From positions 124,001 to 188,000 of the forward strand of contig NZ_BSTQ01000016.1 of assembly GCF_030269605.1 (NCBI RefSeq): DNA of 64,000 nt. Direction: 5' to 3'. The translations under genes and the position numbers were made by a program. Source of the stretch: Lentzea sp. NBRC 105346. Its GTDB lineage: Bacteria > Actinomycetota > Actinomycetes > Mycobacteriales > Pseudonocardiaceae. This document shows positions 43,986 through 52,126 of this stretch, in pieces; the stretch's first letter is position 1, and each line of letters starts with the position of its first letter. The notes below the pieces were generated by a model. The model did no database searches. It saw only the letters and a program-made list of their open reading frames with translations, and was not told where the DNA came from.

Positions 43986-45709
43986 GAAAACTGATCAGCG
44001 TCCTGCTGGCTTTCGCTTTGCTGCCGGTGGGAGCCGCACAGGCCCAGAAACCTTCCGAGATCCGCGGCTGGACGTTGTTGTCCAACAACGACGCGGGCGA
44101 CGACCGCACCATCGCGGCCGCGAAGGACTACAAGATCAACCACGTCCAGTTGTCGCACGACATCGTCCATCACCTGCGGCAGCTGAAGGAGTCCCCGGAT
44201 CGCCGCGCGCGGACGAACCGCCTGACCGACCTGGCGCACGCCTCGGGCATCAAGGAGGTCGCGGTCTGGGACCACGCCCTCTACTCGCTGACGTATTACC
44301 CAGCCGAGTACCGCACGGGTCCCGGCGGCACGATCGACCTGGACAACCCGGCGTTCTGGGAGTGGTTCAAGAACGACTACCGCGCGATGCTCGACCTGGC
44401 CCCGAAAATCGACTCGGTCGTCCTGACGTTCATCGAAACGGGCGCCCGGATCGAACGCCAGCACTCGACGCGTCTGAAGACCGCGCAGGAGAAGATCGCC
44501 TACCTGATCGACCAGATCGCCTCGGTGATCGACGAACGCGGCCTGCTGCTGTATCTGCGGACGTTCGCGTACTTCCCCGAGGAGATGGACAACGTCCTCA
44601 AGGCCATCGACCTGGTACAGAACCAGCGCGTCCGCGTGATGGCGAAGGCCCAGCCGCACGACTTCTTCCTGACGCACCCGATCGACGTGACCGTGCCGCG
44701 CGTCAAACGTCCCGTGCTGATCGAGTACGACGCCACCGGTGAGTACAACGGCCAGGGCAAGATCGCCGGCGCCTTCGTGGCCGACCACGCCGACCGGCTG
44801 CGCCACTATCGCAAGCTGCCCAACGTCATCGGTTACGTCGCGCGCACCGACCGGTTCCAGGACTCACAGATCGTCGGCACGCCGACGGAAGTGAACCTTT
44901 ACGCGTTGTCGAAGGCTCCGTCGAAGTCGAACTCGCAGATATATCTGGAGTTCTCTGCTAAGAAGTACGGCATCGCGGCCGCGCCTCGGGTGGCTCGGGC
45001 GCTGTCGCGGTCGACCGAGATCGTGACGTCGGTGCTGTACACGCTGGGCAACAACAGCGGCGACCACTCGCGGTTGAACTACGACCCGTACTGCCCCGGC
45101 TACCACCGCAGCGTGTCCGGCAAGTGGATCGACCCACCCGTGGAGTTCGTCGGGCACGGCGTCGACAAGCGGTACCACTACTGGATCGACGTGGTGAACC
45201 ACCTGGCGCCGCCGCACTGCAAGCTCGACCCGATCCTGCGCAACGAGACGCCGTACGTGCTGGACAACGGCTGGGTGACGCCGGGCAACCTGATGGAGCC
45301 CTCGTACCTCGCCGACGTCGTGACCGAGAAGGACTACGGCGTGCGCCTGGCGCAGGAGTCCCTGGCCGACATCGAGTGCGTTCGCGCCCTGCTGAAGCCC
45401 TCGGACTACGCGCAGCTGAAGGCGTACTTCGAGCGGACGGTGCTGACCGCGCGGCTGCACCGGTCGATCGCCAAGGCGTACTTCGGGTACCGGCTCTACA
45501 TCAAGACGCCGTCGGCGGAGCTGGCCCGCACGATCTGGGCGGGCCTGGACGAGTCCAAGCAGGTGGCCGACGCCATCCGGACGTACCCGTCGCCGCCCGG
45601 CAAGGGCGAGTCGGACTGGGTGAGCGACGCCGGGCGCGCCGACACCTACTACCAGCGGATCTCCGAGGGCTGGGACACCTACGGCAACATCAAGGTCCCC
45701 CGCCCCTGA
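43982..45709 (+). CDS. Secreted protein, second of the tandem pair
   Basis: The 575-residue protein has its own signal peptide (MRKLISVLLAFALLPVGAAQA) and aligns with the preceding gene along its whole length, with most positions identical, for example NPAFWEWFKNDYR, KAQPHDFFLTHPID, GEYNGQGKIAGAF and SGKWIDPPVEF. It arose by tandem duplication, and both copies remain intact. Differences are spread evenly. GTG 43982 is co-translated with the first gene. Two similar secreted proteins could form a heteromer or act on related glycans; neither is shown. A long palindromic terminator follows. Confidence 0.72.
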   Translation: MRKLISVLLAFALLPVGAAQAQKPSEIRGWTLLSNNDAGDDRTIAAAKDYKINHVQLSHDIVHHLRQLKESPDRRARTNRLTDLAHASGIKEVAVWDHALYSLTYYPAEYRTGPGGTIDLDNPAFWEWFKNDYRAMLDLAPKIDSVVLTFIETGARIERQHSTRLKTAQEKIAYLIDQIASVIDERGLLLYLRTFAYFPEEMDNVLKAIDLVQNQRVRVMAKAQPHDFFLTHPIDVTVPRVKRPVLIEYDATGEYNGQGKIAGAFVADHADRLRHYRKLPNVIGYVARTDRFQDSQIVGTPTEVNLYALSKAPSKSNSQIYLEFSAKKYGIAAAPRVARALSRSTEIVTSVLYTLGNNSGDHSRLNYDPYCPGYHRSVSGKWIDPPVEFVGHGVDKRYHYWIDVVNHLAPPHCKLDPILRNETPYVLDNGWVTPGNLMEPSYLADVVTEKDYGVRLAQESLADIECVRALLKPSDYAQLKAYFERTVLTARLHRSIAKAYFGYRLYIKTPSAELARTIWAGLDESKQVADAIRTYPSPPGKGESDWVSDAGRADTYYQRISEGWDTYGNIKVPRP

Positions 45710-45722
45710 CCCGATCGAGTGA

Positions 45723-45775
45723 GCCATGAGGGGAGCCTTCATGGACGTGAGGTCCATGAAGGCTCCCCTCATGGC
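45723..45775. terminator. Bidirectional terminator with a perfect 24-bp stem
   Basis: Arms 45723-45746 and 45752-45775 are perfectly complementary around a five-base loop; the stem contains ATGAGGGGAGCCTTCATGG. The hemW stop codon (45769-45771) lies within the right arm. It ends both the tandem secreted-protein operon and hemW. Confidence 0.88.
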
Positions 45776-46980
45776 AAAAGACGGCGGACTACTGCGTCCG
45801 CTAGTAACCGTCCGTGATCGGTCAGGACGCAGCGGCCCGAGTCGAGGGGTTCCAGGAGGCCGTCGGCCACGGCCCGGTGGGCCTCGGCCCGCCCCTCGGC
45901 GTCCAGCACGTCGAGGGGCAGGCCCTCGGACAGCCGCAACTCCAGCAGCACGCGCTCAACCCGCCGATCCTCGGCCGTCAGGATCTCGCGCCCGGCAGCG
46001 GGCGACTTCCCCTCCGCCAGTACCGACGCATACCGCGCCGGGTGCTTCACGTTCCAGAACCGGACGCCGCCGACGTGGCTGTGCGCACCGGGACCGAAGC
46101 CCCACCAGTCGGCCCCCTGCCAGTACAGGAGGTTGTGCCGGCACCGCGCCTCGGCGGACCGCGCCCAGTTCGACACCTCGTACCAGTCGAACCCGGCCGA
46201 CGACAGCGTCGCGTCGATCATCTCGTAGGACGAGGCGAGGACGTCGTCGTCGGGCATCGGCAGCTCGCCGCGCTTGATCCGTCGTGCGAGCCCGGTGCCC
46301 TCCTCGACGATCAGGGCGTACGCCGAAACGTGGTCGACGCCGGCGTCGAGCACTGCGTCGAGCGAGGCCTTGAGGTCGACGGGCCGTTCACCCGGCGTGC
46401 CGTAGATCAGGTCGAGGTTGACGTGCTCGAACCCCGCGGCGAAGGCCTCGCGGGCGGCGTCGACGGGACGACCAGGCGTGTGAGTCCGGTCCAGGACGCG
46501 CAATATATTGGATACTGCACTCTGCATACCGAGCGATACCCGCGTGTACCCGGCCTCCAGGAGGCCGGCGAAGAACGGCGGCGACGTCGACTCCGGGTTC
46601 GACTCCGTCGTGACCTCGGCATTGGATGCAATACCCAAAGTATTGCGTACTGCATGCAATATATCGGTCAGTCCGGAAGCGCCCAGCAACGACGGCGTTC
46701 CCCCACCGACGAACACGGTCGACGCGGCGGGAACGTCGCCGAGCACGGAGGCGGCGAGGTCGAGTTCGCGGCGCACACCCTCGAGCCACGACGACGGCGA
46801 CGCCGACGAACCGAGCTCACCGGGCGTGTAGGTGTTGAAGTCGCAGTAGCCGCATCGCGTCGCACAGAACGGGACGTGCACGTAGACGCCGAAGGGCCGA
46901 TCACCGATCCCGGAGAGCGCGGACGGCGGCAACGAGCCGTCGGACGGGGCGGGTTCACCATCGGGCAACGCGGAGGGCAT
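45769..46980 (-). CDS. hemW: Radical SAM haem chaperone HemW
   Basis: HemW is a radical SAM protein related to HemN that binds haem and delivers it to respiratory enzymes. The 403-residue protein has the cluster motif CATRCGYCDF with a CxxxCxxC spacing, then FVGGGTPSLLGASGL, and NLDLIYGTPGE typical of the group. ATG 46980 starts MPSALPDGEP. It contains two short stretches of AT-rich rare codons (46500-46530 and 46621-46666) that stand out sharply from the rest of the gene. Confidence 0.93.
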   Translation of the reverse strand: MPSALPDGEPAPSDGSLPPSALSGIGDRPFGVYVHVPFCATRCGYCDFNTYTPGELGSSASPSSWLEGVRRELDLAASVLGDVPAASTVFVGGGTPSLLGASGLTDILHAVRNTLGIASNAEVTTESNPESTSPPFFAGLLEAGYTRVSLGMQSAVSNILRVLDRTHTPGRPVDAAREAFAAGFEHVNLDLIYGTPGERPVDLKASLDAVLDAGVDHVSAYALIVEEGTGLARRIKRGELPMPDDDVLASSYEMIDATLSSAGFDWYEVSNWARSAEARCRHNLLYWQGADWWGFGPGAHSHVGGVRFWNVKHPARYASVLAEGKSPAAGREILTAEDRRVERVLLELRLSEGLPLDVLDAEGRAEAHRAVADGLLEPLDSGRCVLTDHGRLLADAVVRRLLP

Positions 46981-47031
46981 GCGCCAAGTCTCTCCCAACA
47001 CCAGAATGGCGGTAGGCAGCGGCCGGTTGTA

Positions 47032-47046
47032 TCTGTCGGTGACAGA
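47032..47046. promoter_or_regulatory. Inverted repeat in the hemW / sulfur operon divergent region
   Basis: TCTGTC-GGT-GACAGA lies 52 bases upstream of hemW and about 105 bases before the leader peptide of the sulfur operon. It is a candidate operator; the regulator is unknown. Confidence 0.35.
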
Positions 47047-47149
47047 ACCTTCACGGAGTGAAACCGGCTCTCAATGTCAACTCGCCCAGGTAAATCCCAG
47101 CATCCGGTTGGCGGTGGACCACGGTCTGGACGCATGGCACGCTGGGTTC

Positions 47150-47236
47150 ATGCCTTCGACTGGAGTCCGCCTCGTGGCCCGCCGCCACGTCGACTTCCGT
47201 CGTGTCTCCAGCGCGATGTGCCGTCTCGAGGCATAA
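47150..47236 (+). CDS. Leader peptide of the sulfite reductase operon (28 residues)
   Basis: A 28-codon frame from ATG 47150 to TAA 47236 encodes a basic peptide containing RRHVDFRRVSSAMCRLEA. The RRHVD...RVSS...CR pattern is that of short leader peptides known ahead of cysteine and sulfur assimilation genes in actinomycetes. Translation through the single late cysteine codon may report cysteine or charged tRNA-Cys supply. It is followed by 110 bases without a gene before the reductase start, including a hairpin next to the ribosome binding site. Confidence 0.75.
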   Translation: MPSTGVRLVARRHVDFRRVSSAMCRLEA

Positions 47237-47316
47237 CCGCGCGCCGTATTTGTTCCCGTCGGCGCCTGGTGCGCTGACGAGACCCCCACCACGCTCGATC
47301 GGGCTCGCACGCGCAT

Positions 47317-47340
47317 CCGGTGCCCAGAAGCACCCGGAGG
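47317..47340 (+). promoter_or_regulatory. Hairpin touching the sulfite reductase ribosome binding site
   Basis: CCGGTGC (47317-47323) can pair with GCACCCGG (47330-47337, one bulged C) around a six-base loop. The 3' arm runs into the GGAGG box at 47336-47340, six bases before the reductase ATG. Opening or closing this stem in response to the upstream leader peptide is a plausible control, not shown. Confidence 0.45.
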
Positions 47341-47346
47341 ACGCTG

Positions 47347-49026
47347 ATGGTCCCGCCGCAAACGACCCCACGCGCGAAGCGGCGTCGTGGCGAGGGGCAG
47401 TGGGCGCTCGGCTATCGCGAGCCCCTCAACCCCAACGAGCGCAGCAAGAAGGACGACAACCCGCTCAACGTCCGTGCCCGGATCGAGAACATCTACGCGC
47501 CCGGTGGATTCGACTCCATCGACCCGGCCGACCTGCGCGGACGGTTCCGCTGGTACGGCCTCTACACCCAGCGCAAGCCCGGCATCGACGGCGGCCGCAC
47601 CGCCACGTTGGAGCCGGAGGAGCTGGACGACGAGTACTTCATGATGCGGGTGCGCAGCGACGGCGGTGCGCTGTCGACGCAGCAGCTCACGGTCCTCGGC
47701 GAGATCTCGCAGACGTACGCGCGCGACACCGCTGACATCACCGACCGGCAGAACATCCAGTACCACTGGATCCGGATCGAGGACGTGCCCACGATCTGGC
47801 AGAAGCTGGAGGCCGTCGGGCTCACCACGATGGAGGCGTGCGGCGACAGCCCGCGCGTCATCCTCGGCTCGCCGGTCGCGGGCATCGCCGAGGACGAGAT
47901 CATCAACGGTCAGCCGGCGATCGACGTCATCCTCGAGCGCTACATCGGCGACCCGCGCTTCTCGAACCTGCCGCGCAAGTTCAAGACCGCCATCTCCGGT
48001 CTCCAGGACGTCGCGCACGAGATCCACGACGTCGCGTTCGTCGGCGTCGACCACCCCGAGCACGGGCCTGGCTTCGACCTCTGGGTCGGCGGTGGCCTGT
48101 CCACGAACCCGATGCTGGGCAAGCGGCTCGGCACGTGGGTGCCGCTCGACGAGGTGCCGGACGTGTGGGAAGGCGTGATCAGCGTCTTCCGCGACTACGG
48201 CTACCGCCGCCTGCGGCACCGCGCGCGCATCAAGTTCCTCGTCGCCGACTGGGGTCCCGAGAAGTTCCGCGAGGTTCTCGAAACCGAGTACCTCAAGCGG
48301 AAGCTCATCGACGGTCCCGCGCCCGAGGTGCAGGCCAAGCCGCGCGACCACATCGGCGTGCACCGCCAGAAGGACGGCCTGTTCTACGTCGGCGCGGCGC
48401 CGATCGCGGGCCGCGTGTCCGGCTCCACGCTCGTCGAGGTGGCGAAGATCGTTGAACGCGCGGGCAGCGCCCGCGTCCGCCTCACGCCGCAGCAGAAGAT
48501 CGTCGTGCTCGACGTGCCGGAGCAGGAGATCAAGACGCTCCAGGCGGATCTCGCGAAGCTGGGCCTGCAGACCGAGCCGTCGCCGTGGCGGCGCGGCGTG
48601 ATGGCGTGCACCGGCATCGAGTTCTGCAAGCTCGCCATCGTCGAGACCAAGGCGCGCGCGAACGAACTTGTCAGCAAGCTGGAGGCGAACCTCGCCGACA
48701 TCGTCGACGGGGTGACTGCGCCGATCTCGGTGCACATCAACGGCTGCCCGAACTCGTGCGCCCGCATCCAGACCGCGGACATCGGGCTCAAGGGCCAGAT
48801 CGTCACCGACCACGACGGCAACCAGGTCGAGGGCTTCCAGGTGCACCTCGGCGGCGGCCTCGGCCTCGACGCCGGGTTCGGCCGCAAGCTGCGCGGCCAC
48901 AAGGTCACCGCGGCCGAGCTGCCCGAGTACGTCGAGCGGGTCGTGCGGAACTTCGTGGCACAGCGCGAAGACGACGAACGGTTCGCCCAGTGGGTCGCTC
49001 GCGCGGATGAGGGTGATCTCAAGTGA
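47347..49026 (+). CDS. sirA: Ferredoxin-dependent sulfite reductase
   Basis: The enzyme reduces sulfite to sulfide with six electrons from ferredoxin, using siroheme coupled to a 4Fe-4S cluster. The 559-residue protein has the two cysteine pairs of that cluster: CTGIEFC (C421, C427) and CPNSC (C467, C471). The duplicated nitrite/sulfite reductase repeats are visible (AGIAEDEIINGQPAIDVILE and FYVGAAPIAGRVSGSTLVEV). The cysH/cysDN context favours sulfite over nitrite. ATG 47347 is set by GGAGG at 47336-47340. It is coupled to the next gene by a GTGA overlap. Confidence 0.93.
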   Translation: MVPPQTTPRAKRRRGEGQWALGYREPLNPNERSKKDDNPLNVRARIENIYAPGGFDSIDPADLRGRFRWYGLYTQRKPGIDGGRTATLEPEELDDEYFMMRVRSDGGALSTQQLTVLGEISQTYARDTADITDRQNIQYHWIRIEDVPTIWQKLEAVGLTTMEACGDSPRVILGSPVAGIAEDEIINGQPAIDVILERYIGDPRFSNLPRKFKTAISGLQDVAHEIHDVAFVGVDHPEHGPGFDLWVGGGLSTNPMLGKRLGTWVPLDEVPDVWEGVISVFRDYGYRRLRHRARIKFLVADWGPEKFREVLETEYLKRKLIDGPAPEVQAKPRDHIGVHRQKDGLFYVGAAPIAGRVSGSTLVEVAKIVERAGSARVRLTPQQKIVVLDVPEQEIKTLQADLAKLGLQTEPSPWRRGVMACTGIEFCKLAIVETKARANELVSKLEANLADIVDGVTAPISVHINGCPNSCARIQTADIGLKGQIVTDHDGNQVEGFQVHLGGGLGLDAGFGRKLRGHKVTAAELPEYVERVVRNFVAQREDDERFAQWVARADEGDLK

Positions 49027-49184
49027 CCGAGCGCGCGACTCCGTTCTACTGCCCGTACTGCGGCGACGAGGACCTGCGGCCGCAGGAGGAGCCCAGCTAC
49101 TCGTGGCTGTGCTCGGGCTGCCGCCGGGTCTTCAAGGTGCAGTTCGTCGGGCTCAACCTTCCTCAGGGGGTGAAAAGTGAGTGA
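49023..49184 (+). CDS. CysX-like zinc-ribbon protein (53 residues)
   Basis: A short gene between the reductase and cysH encodes a protein with CPYCGDEDLRP and CSGCRRVFKV, two CxxC pairs of a zinc-ribbon or rubredoxin-like knuckle. Small cysteine-rich proteins occupy this same slot (cysI-X-H) in corynebacterial and streptomycete operons, where they are thought to serve electron transfer to the reductase. It overlaps the reductase gene by GTGA and cysH by eight bases, so all three are co-translated. Confidence 0.82.
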   Translation: MTERATPFYCPYCGDEDLRPQEEPSYSWLCSGCRRVFKVQFVGLNLPQGVKSE

Positions 49185-49872
49185 CCTCAAGGAAGACCTG
49201 AAGATCATCGCCGAGGCGGCAGCAGCCGAGCTCGCGGACGCGACCGCCATCGAGGCGCTGGAGTGGACCGCGCGGACGTTCGGCAACAGCTTCATCGTCG
49301 CGTCGAACATGCAGGACGCGGTGCTGATCGACCTCGCCACAAAGGTGAAGCCGGACATCGACATCCTGTTCCTGGAGACCGGCTACCACTTCCCGGAGAC
49401 CATCGGCGTGCGTGACGCGGTGGGCACCGTCTACCCGGACGTGCACATCGTGAACGCCGCGGCCGAGCAGTCGGTGGCGGACCAGGAGGCGCAGTTCGGC
49501 CTGCTGTACCAGAGCGATCCGGCGCAGTGCTGCCACCTGCGCAAGGTCGTGCCGCTGCGGCGTGAGCTGGCGAAGTACGACGCGTGGGTCACCGGCGTGC
49601 GCCGCGTGGACGCGCCGACGCGGGCGAACACGCCGATCGTGCAGTGGGACGAGCGCAACGGGCTGGTGAAGATCAACCCGATCGCGCCGTGGAGCGACGA
49701 CGAGTTCAACGGCTACCTCCGCGAGCACGGGATCCTCGAGAACCTGTTGGTGCAGGAGGGTTATCCCTCGATCGGCTGCGCGCCGTGCACCGCGAAGCCG
49801 CTGCCGGGTCAGGACGCGCGCAGTGGCCGGTGGGCCGGTCTGGCGAAGACGGAATGCGGGTTGCACGGATGA
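49177..49872 (+). CDS. cysH: Adenylylsulfate (APS) reductase
   Basis: This enzyme reduces APS to sulfite using thioredoxin. The 231-residue protein belongs to the 4Fe-4S APS branch: CC at 118-119 (QCCHLRKVVPL) and CAPC at 201-204 (GCAPCTAKPLPG) hold the cluster, which PAPS-specific reductases lack. The C-terminal KTECGLHG gives the catalytic cysteine. RBS GGGGG lies a few bases upstream of GTG 49177. Its product feeds the sulfite reductase encoded upstream; its substrate comes from CysDN downstream. Confidence 0.95.
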   Translation: MSDLKEDLKIIAEAAAAELADATAIEALEWTARTFGNSFIVASNMQDAVLIDLATKVKPDIDILFLETGYHFPETIGVRDAVGTVYPDVHIVNAAAEQSVADQEAQFGLLYQSDPAQCCHLRKVVPLRRELAKYDAWVTGVRRVDAPTRANTPIVQWDERNGLVKINPIAPWSDDEFNGYLREHGILENLLVQEGYPSIGCAPCTAKPLPGQDARSGRWAGLAKTECGLHG

Positions 49873-50768
49873 CTACTGCTCTGGACACCTTGGGCCGCCT
49901 CGAGTCGGAGGCGATCCACATCTTCCGCGAGGTCGCGGGTGAGTTCGACCGGCCGGTGATCCTGTTCTCCGGCGGCAAGGACTCGACCCTGCTGCTGCAC
50001 CTCGCGATCAAGGCGTTCTGGCCGGCGCCTGTGCCGTTCCCGCTGCTGCACGTGGACACCGGCCACAACTTCGACGAGGTCATCGAGTTCCGCGACCGCG
50101 TTGTCGCACAACACGGTCTGCGCCTGGAGGTCGCGAAGGTCCAGGACTGGATCGACGACGGCCGCCTCGAGGAACGTCCGGACGGCACGCGCAACCCGTT
50201 GCAGACCGTTCCGCTGCTCGACTCGATCACCGCGCACAAGTTCGACGCGGTGTTCGGCGGCGGTCGGCGGGACGAGGAACGCGCCCGCGCCAAGGAGCGG
50301 ATCTTCAGCCTGCGCACGGCGTTCGGCCAGTGGGAGCCCAAGCGGCAGCGGCCGGAGCTGTGGAACCTCTACAACGGCAGGCACCGGCCGGGCGAGCACG
50401 TGCGGGTGTTCCCGCTGTCCAACTGGACCGAGCTCGACGTGTGGAACTACATCGCCCGCGAGGGCGTGGAGCTGCCGTCGATCTACTACGCGCACGAGCG
50501 CGAGGTGTTCCTGCGCGACGGCATGTGGCTCGCCGAGGGCCCGTGGGGCACGGCGCGTGACGGCGAGACGTTGCTGCGCAAGACCGTCCGGTACCGGACG
50601 GTCGGCGACGGCTCGTGCACCGGCGCGGTCGAGTCCGACGCCGCCGACATCGAGACCGTCATCGCGGAAGTGGCCGCGTCGCGCCTGACGGAGCGCGGGG
50701 CCACGCGGGCGGACGACCGGTTGTCCGAGGCCGCCATGGAAGACCGTAAGCGGGAGGGCTACTTCTAA
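49869..50768 (+). CDS. cysD: Sulfate adenylyltransferase subunit 2
   Basis: CysD makes APS from ATP and sulfate, driven by the GTPase CysN. The 299-residue protein has the PP-loop VILFSGGKDSTLLLHL, the LLHVDTGHNFDEVIEFRD strand, and the family's C-terminal RAGRxxDD-like region (GATRADDRLSEAAMEDRKREGYF). The ATG overlaps the cysH stop (ATGA). The TAA stop is immediately followed by the cysN ATG. Confidence 0.96.
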   Translation: MTTALDTLGRLESEAIHIFREVAGEFDRPVILFSGGKDSTLLLHLAIKAFWPAPVPFPLLHVDTGHNFDEVIEFRDRVVAQHGLRLEVAKVQDWIDDGRLEERPDGTRNPLQTVPLLDSITAHKFDAVFGGGRRDEERARAKERIFSLRTAFGQWEPKRQRPELWNLYNGRHRPGEHVRVFPLSNWTELDVWNYIAREGVELPSIYYAHEREVFLRDGMWLAEGPWGTARDGETLLRKTVRYRTVGDGSCTGAVESDAADIETVIAEVAASRLTERGATRADDRLSEAAMEDRKREGYF

Positions 50769-52112
50769 ATGAGCGACCTGTTGAGGCTTGCCACGGCGGG
50801 CAGTGTGGACGACGGGAAGTCCACGCTGGTCGGCAGGCTGCTCTACGACACCAAGTCCGTGCTGGCGGACACGCTCGACGCCGTCCACCGGGCGAGCGCC
50901 GACCGCGGACTGTCCACTCCGGACCTGTCGCTACTCGTCGACGGCCTGCGCTCGGAACGCGAGCAGGGCATCACGATCGACGTCGCGTACCGGTACTTCG
51001 CCACGCCCAAGCGCTCGTTCGTGCTCGCGGACACCCCCGGCCACGTGCAGTACACCCGCAACACGGTGACCGGCGCGTCGACCGCGCAGCTCGCGGTGCT
51101 GCTGGTGGACGCACGGCGCGGAGTCGTCGAGCAGACCCGCCGCCACGCCGCGGTGCTGGCCCTGCTCGGCGTGCCGCAACTCGTGCTGGCGGTCAACAAG
51201 ATCGACCTGGTCGACTACGACGAGGTGACGTTCAACCGGATCGCCAAGGAGTTCACCGCCCACGCGGTCTCGCTCGGCTACGCCGAGGAGAACGTGCTGG
51301 AGATCCCGGTCTCCGCGCTCGTCGGCGACAACGTGGTCGAGCGGTCGGCGAACACGCCCTGGTACGCCGGCCCGACCCTGTTGGAGCACCTGGAGAACGT
51401 GCCGGTCGAGCCGGACCCGCACGACGCGCCGTTCCGGTTCCCCGTCCAGTACGTGATCCGGCCACGCACCGCCGAGTACCTGGACTACCGCGGCTACGCG
51501 GGTCTGGTCGCGGCCGGAACCGTGCAGGTCGGCGACGAGATCGTCGTGCTGCCGTCCGGCATCCGCTCGACCGTCACGAAGATCGACACCGCGGACGGTC
51601 CGCTCGACGAGGCCGCCGCCGGTCAGTCGGTGACGCTGCTGCTCGCCGACGACGTGGACATCTCGCGTGGCGACCTGATCGCCGTGGCTAGCGACCAGCC
51701 CGAGGTGACCGACGACTTCGATGCCACGCTGTGCTGGCTGTCGGAGAAGCCGCTCAAGCCGGGCGCCCGAGTCCTGGTCAAGCACGGGGCGCGCACCGTG
51801 CAGGCCGTGGTCACCGAACTGCGCGCACGGTTCGACGAACAGAAGCTGTCCAGTGTGGACAGCCCTGGCTCGTTGGCGTTGAACGAGATCGGTCGAGTGG
51901 CTCTGCGCACGGCAGAGCCGGTTCCGCTGGACGACTACAGCAACAGCCGGCGCACCGGGGCGTTCCTGGTGATCGACGCGAGCGACGGAAGCACGCTCGC
52001 CGCCGGACTGGTCGGGGCTCCACTGCCGGTTTTGGACGGCGTGGAGAGCTGTACCGAGGGCGGCGTCACCGCCGCCCCTGACACCCACGCCCTCGTCTCC
52101 CCCGGTCCCTGA
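50769..52112 (+). CDS. cysN: Sulfate adenylyltransferase subunit 1 (GTPase)
   Basis: CysN is an EF-Tu-like GTPase that powers APS synthesis. The 447-residue protein shows G1 GSVDDGKSTLVG, G3 DTPGH and G4 NKID, followed by two beta-barrel domains. It ends without an APS kinase extension, so it is CysN alone and not the CysNC fusion; PAPS is not needed by the APS reductase here. It starts directly at the cysD stop. Confidence 0.96.
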   Translation: MSDLLRLATAGSVDDGKSTLVGRLLYDTKSVLADTLDAVHRASADRGLSTPDLSLLVDGLRSEREQGITIDVAYRYFATPKRSFVLADTPGHVQYTRNTVTGASTAQLAVLLVDARRGVVEQTRRHAAVLALLGVPQLVLAVNKIDLVDYDEVTFNRIAKEFTAHAVSLGYAEENVLEIPVSALVGDNVVERSANTPWYAGPTLLEHLENVPVEPDPHDAPFRFPVQYVIRPRTAEYLDYRGYAGLVAAGTVQVGDEIVVLPSGIRSTVTKIDTADGPLDEAAAGQSVTLLLADDVDISRGDLIAVASDQPEVTDDFDATLCWLSEKPLKPGARVLVKHGARTVQAVVTELRARFDEQKLSSVDSPGSLALNEIGRVALRTAEPVPLDDYSNSRRTGAFLVIDASDGSTLAAGLVGAPLPVLDGVESCTEGGVTAAPDTHALVSPGP

Positions 52113-52126
52113 AAGGTCCCGTCACC

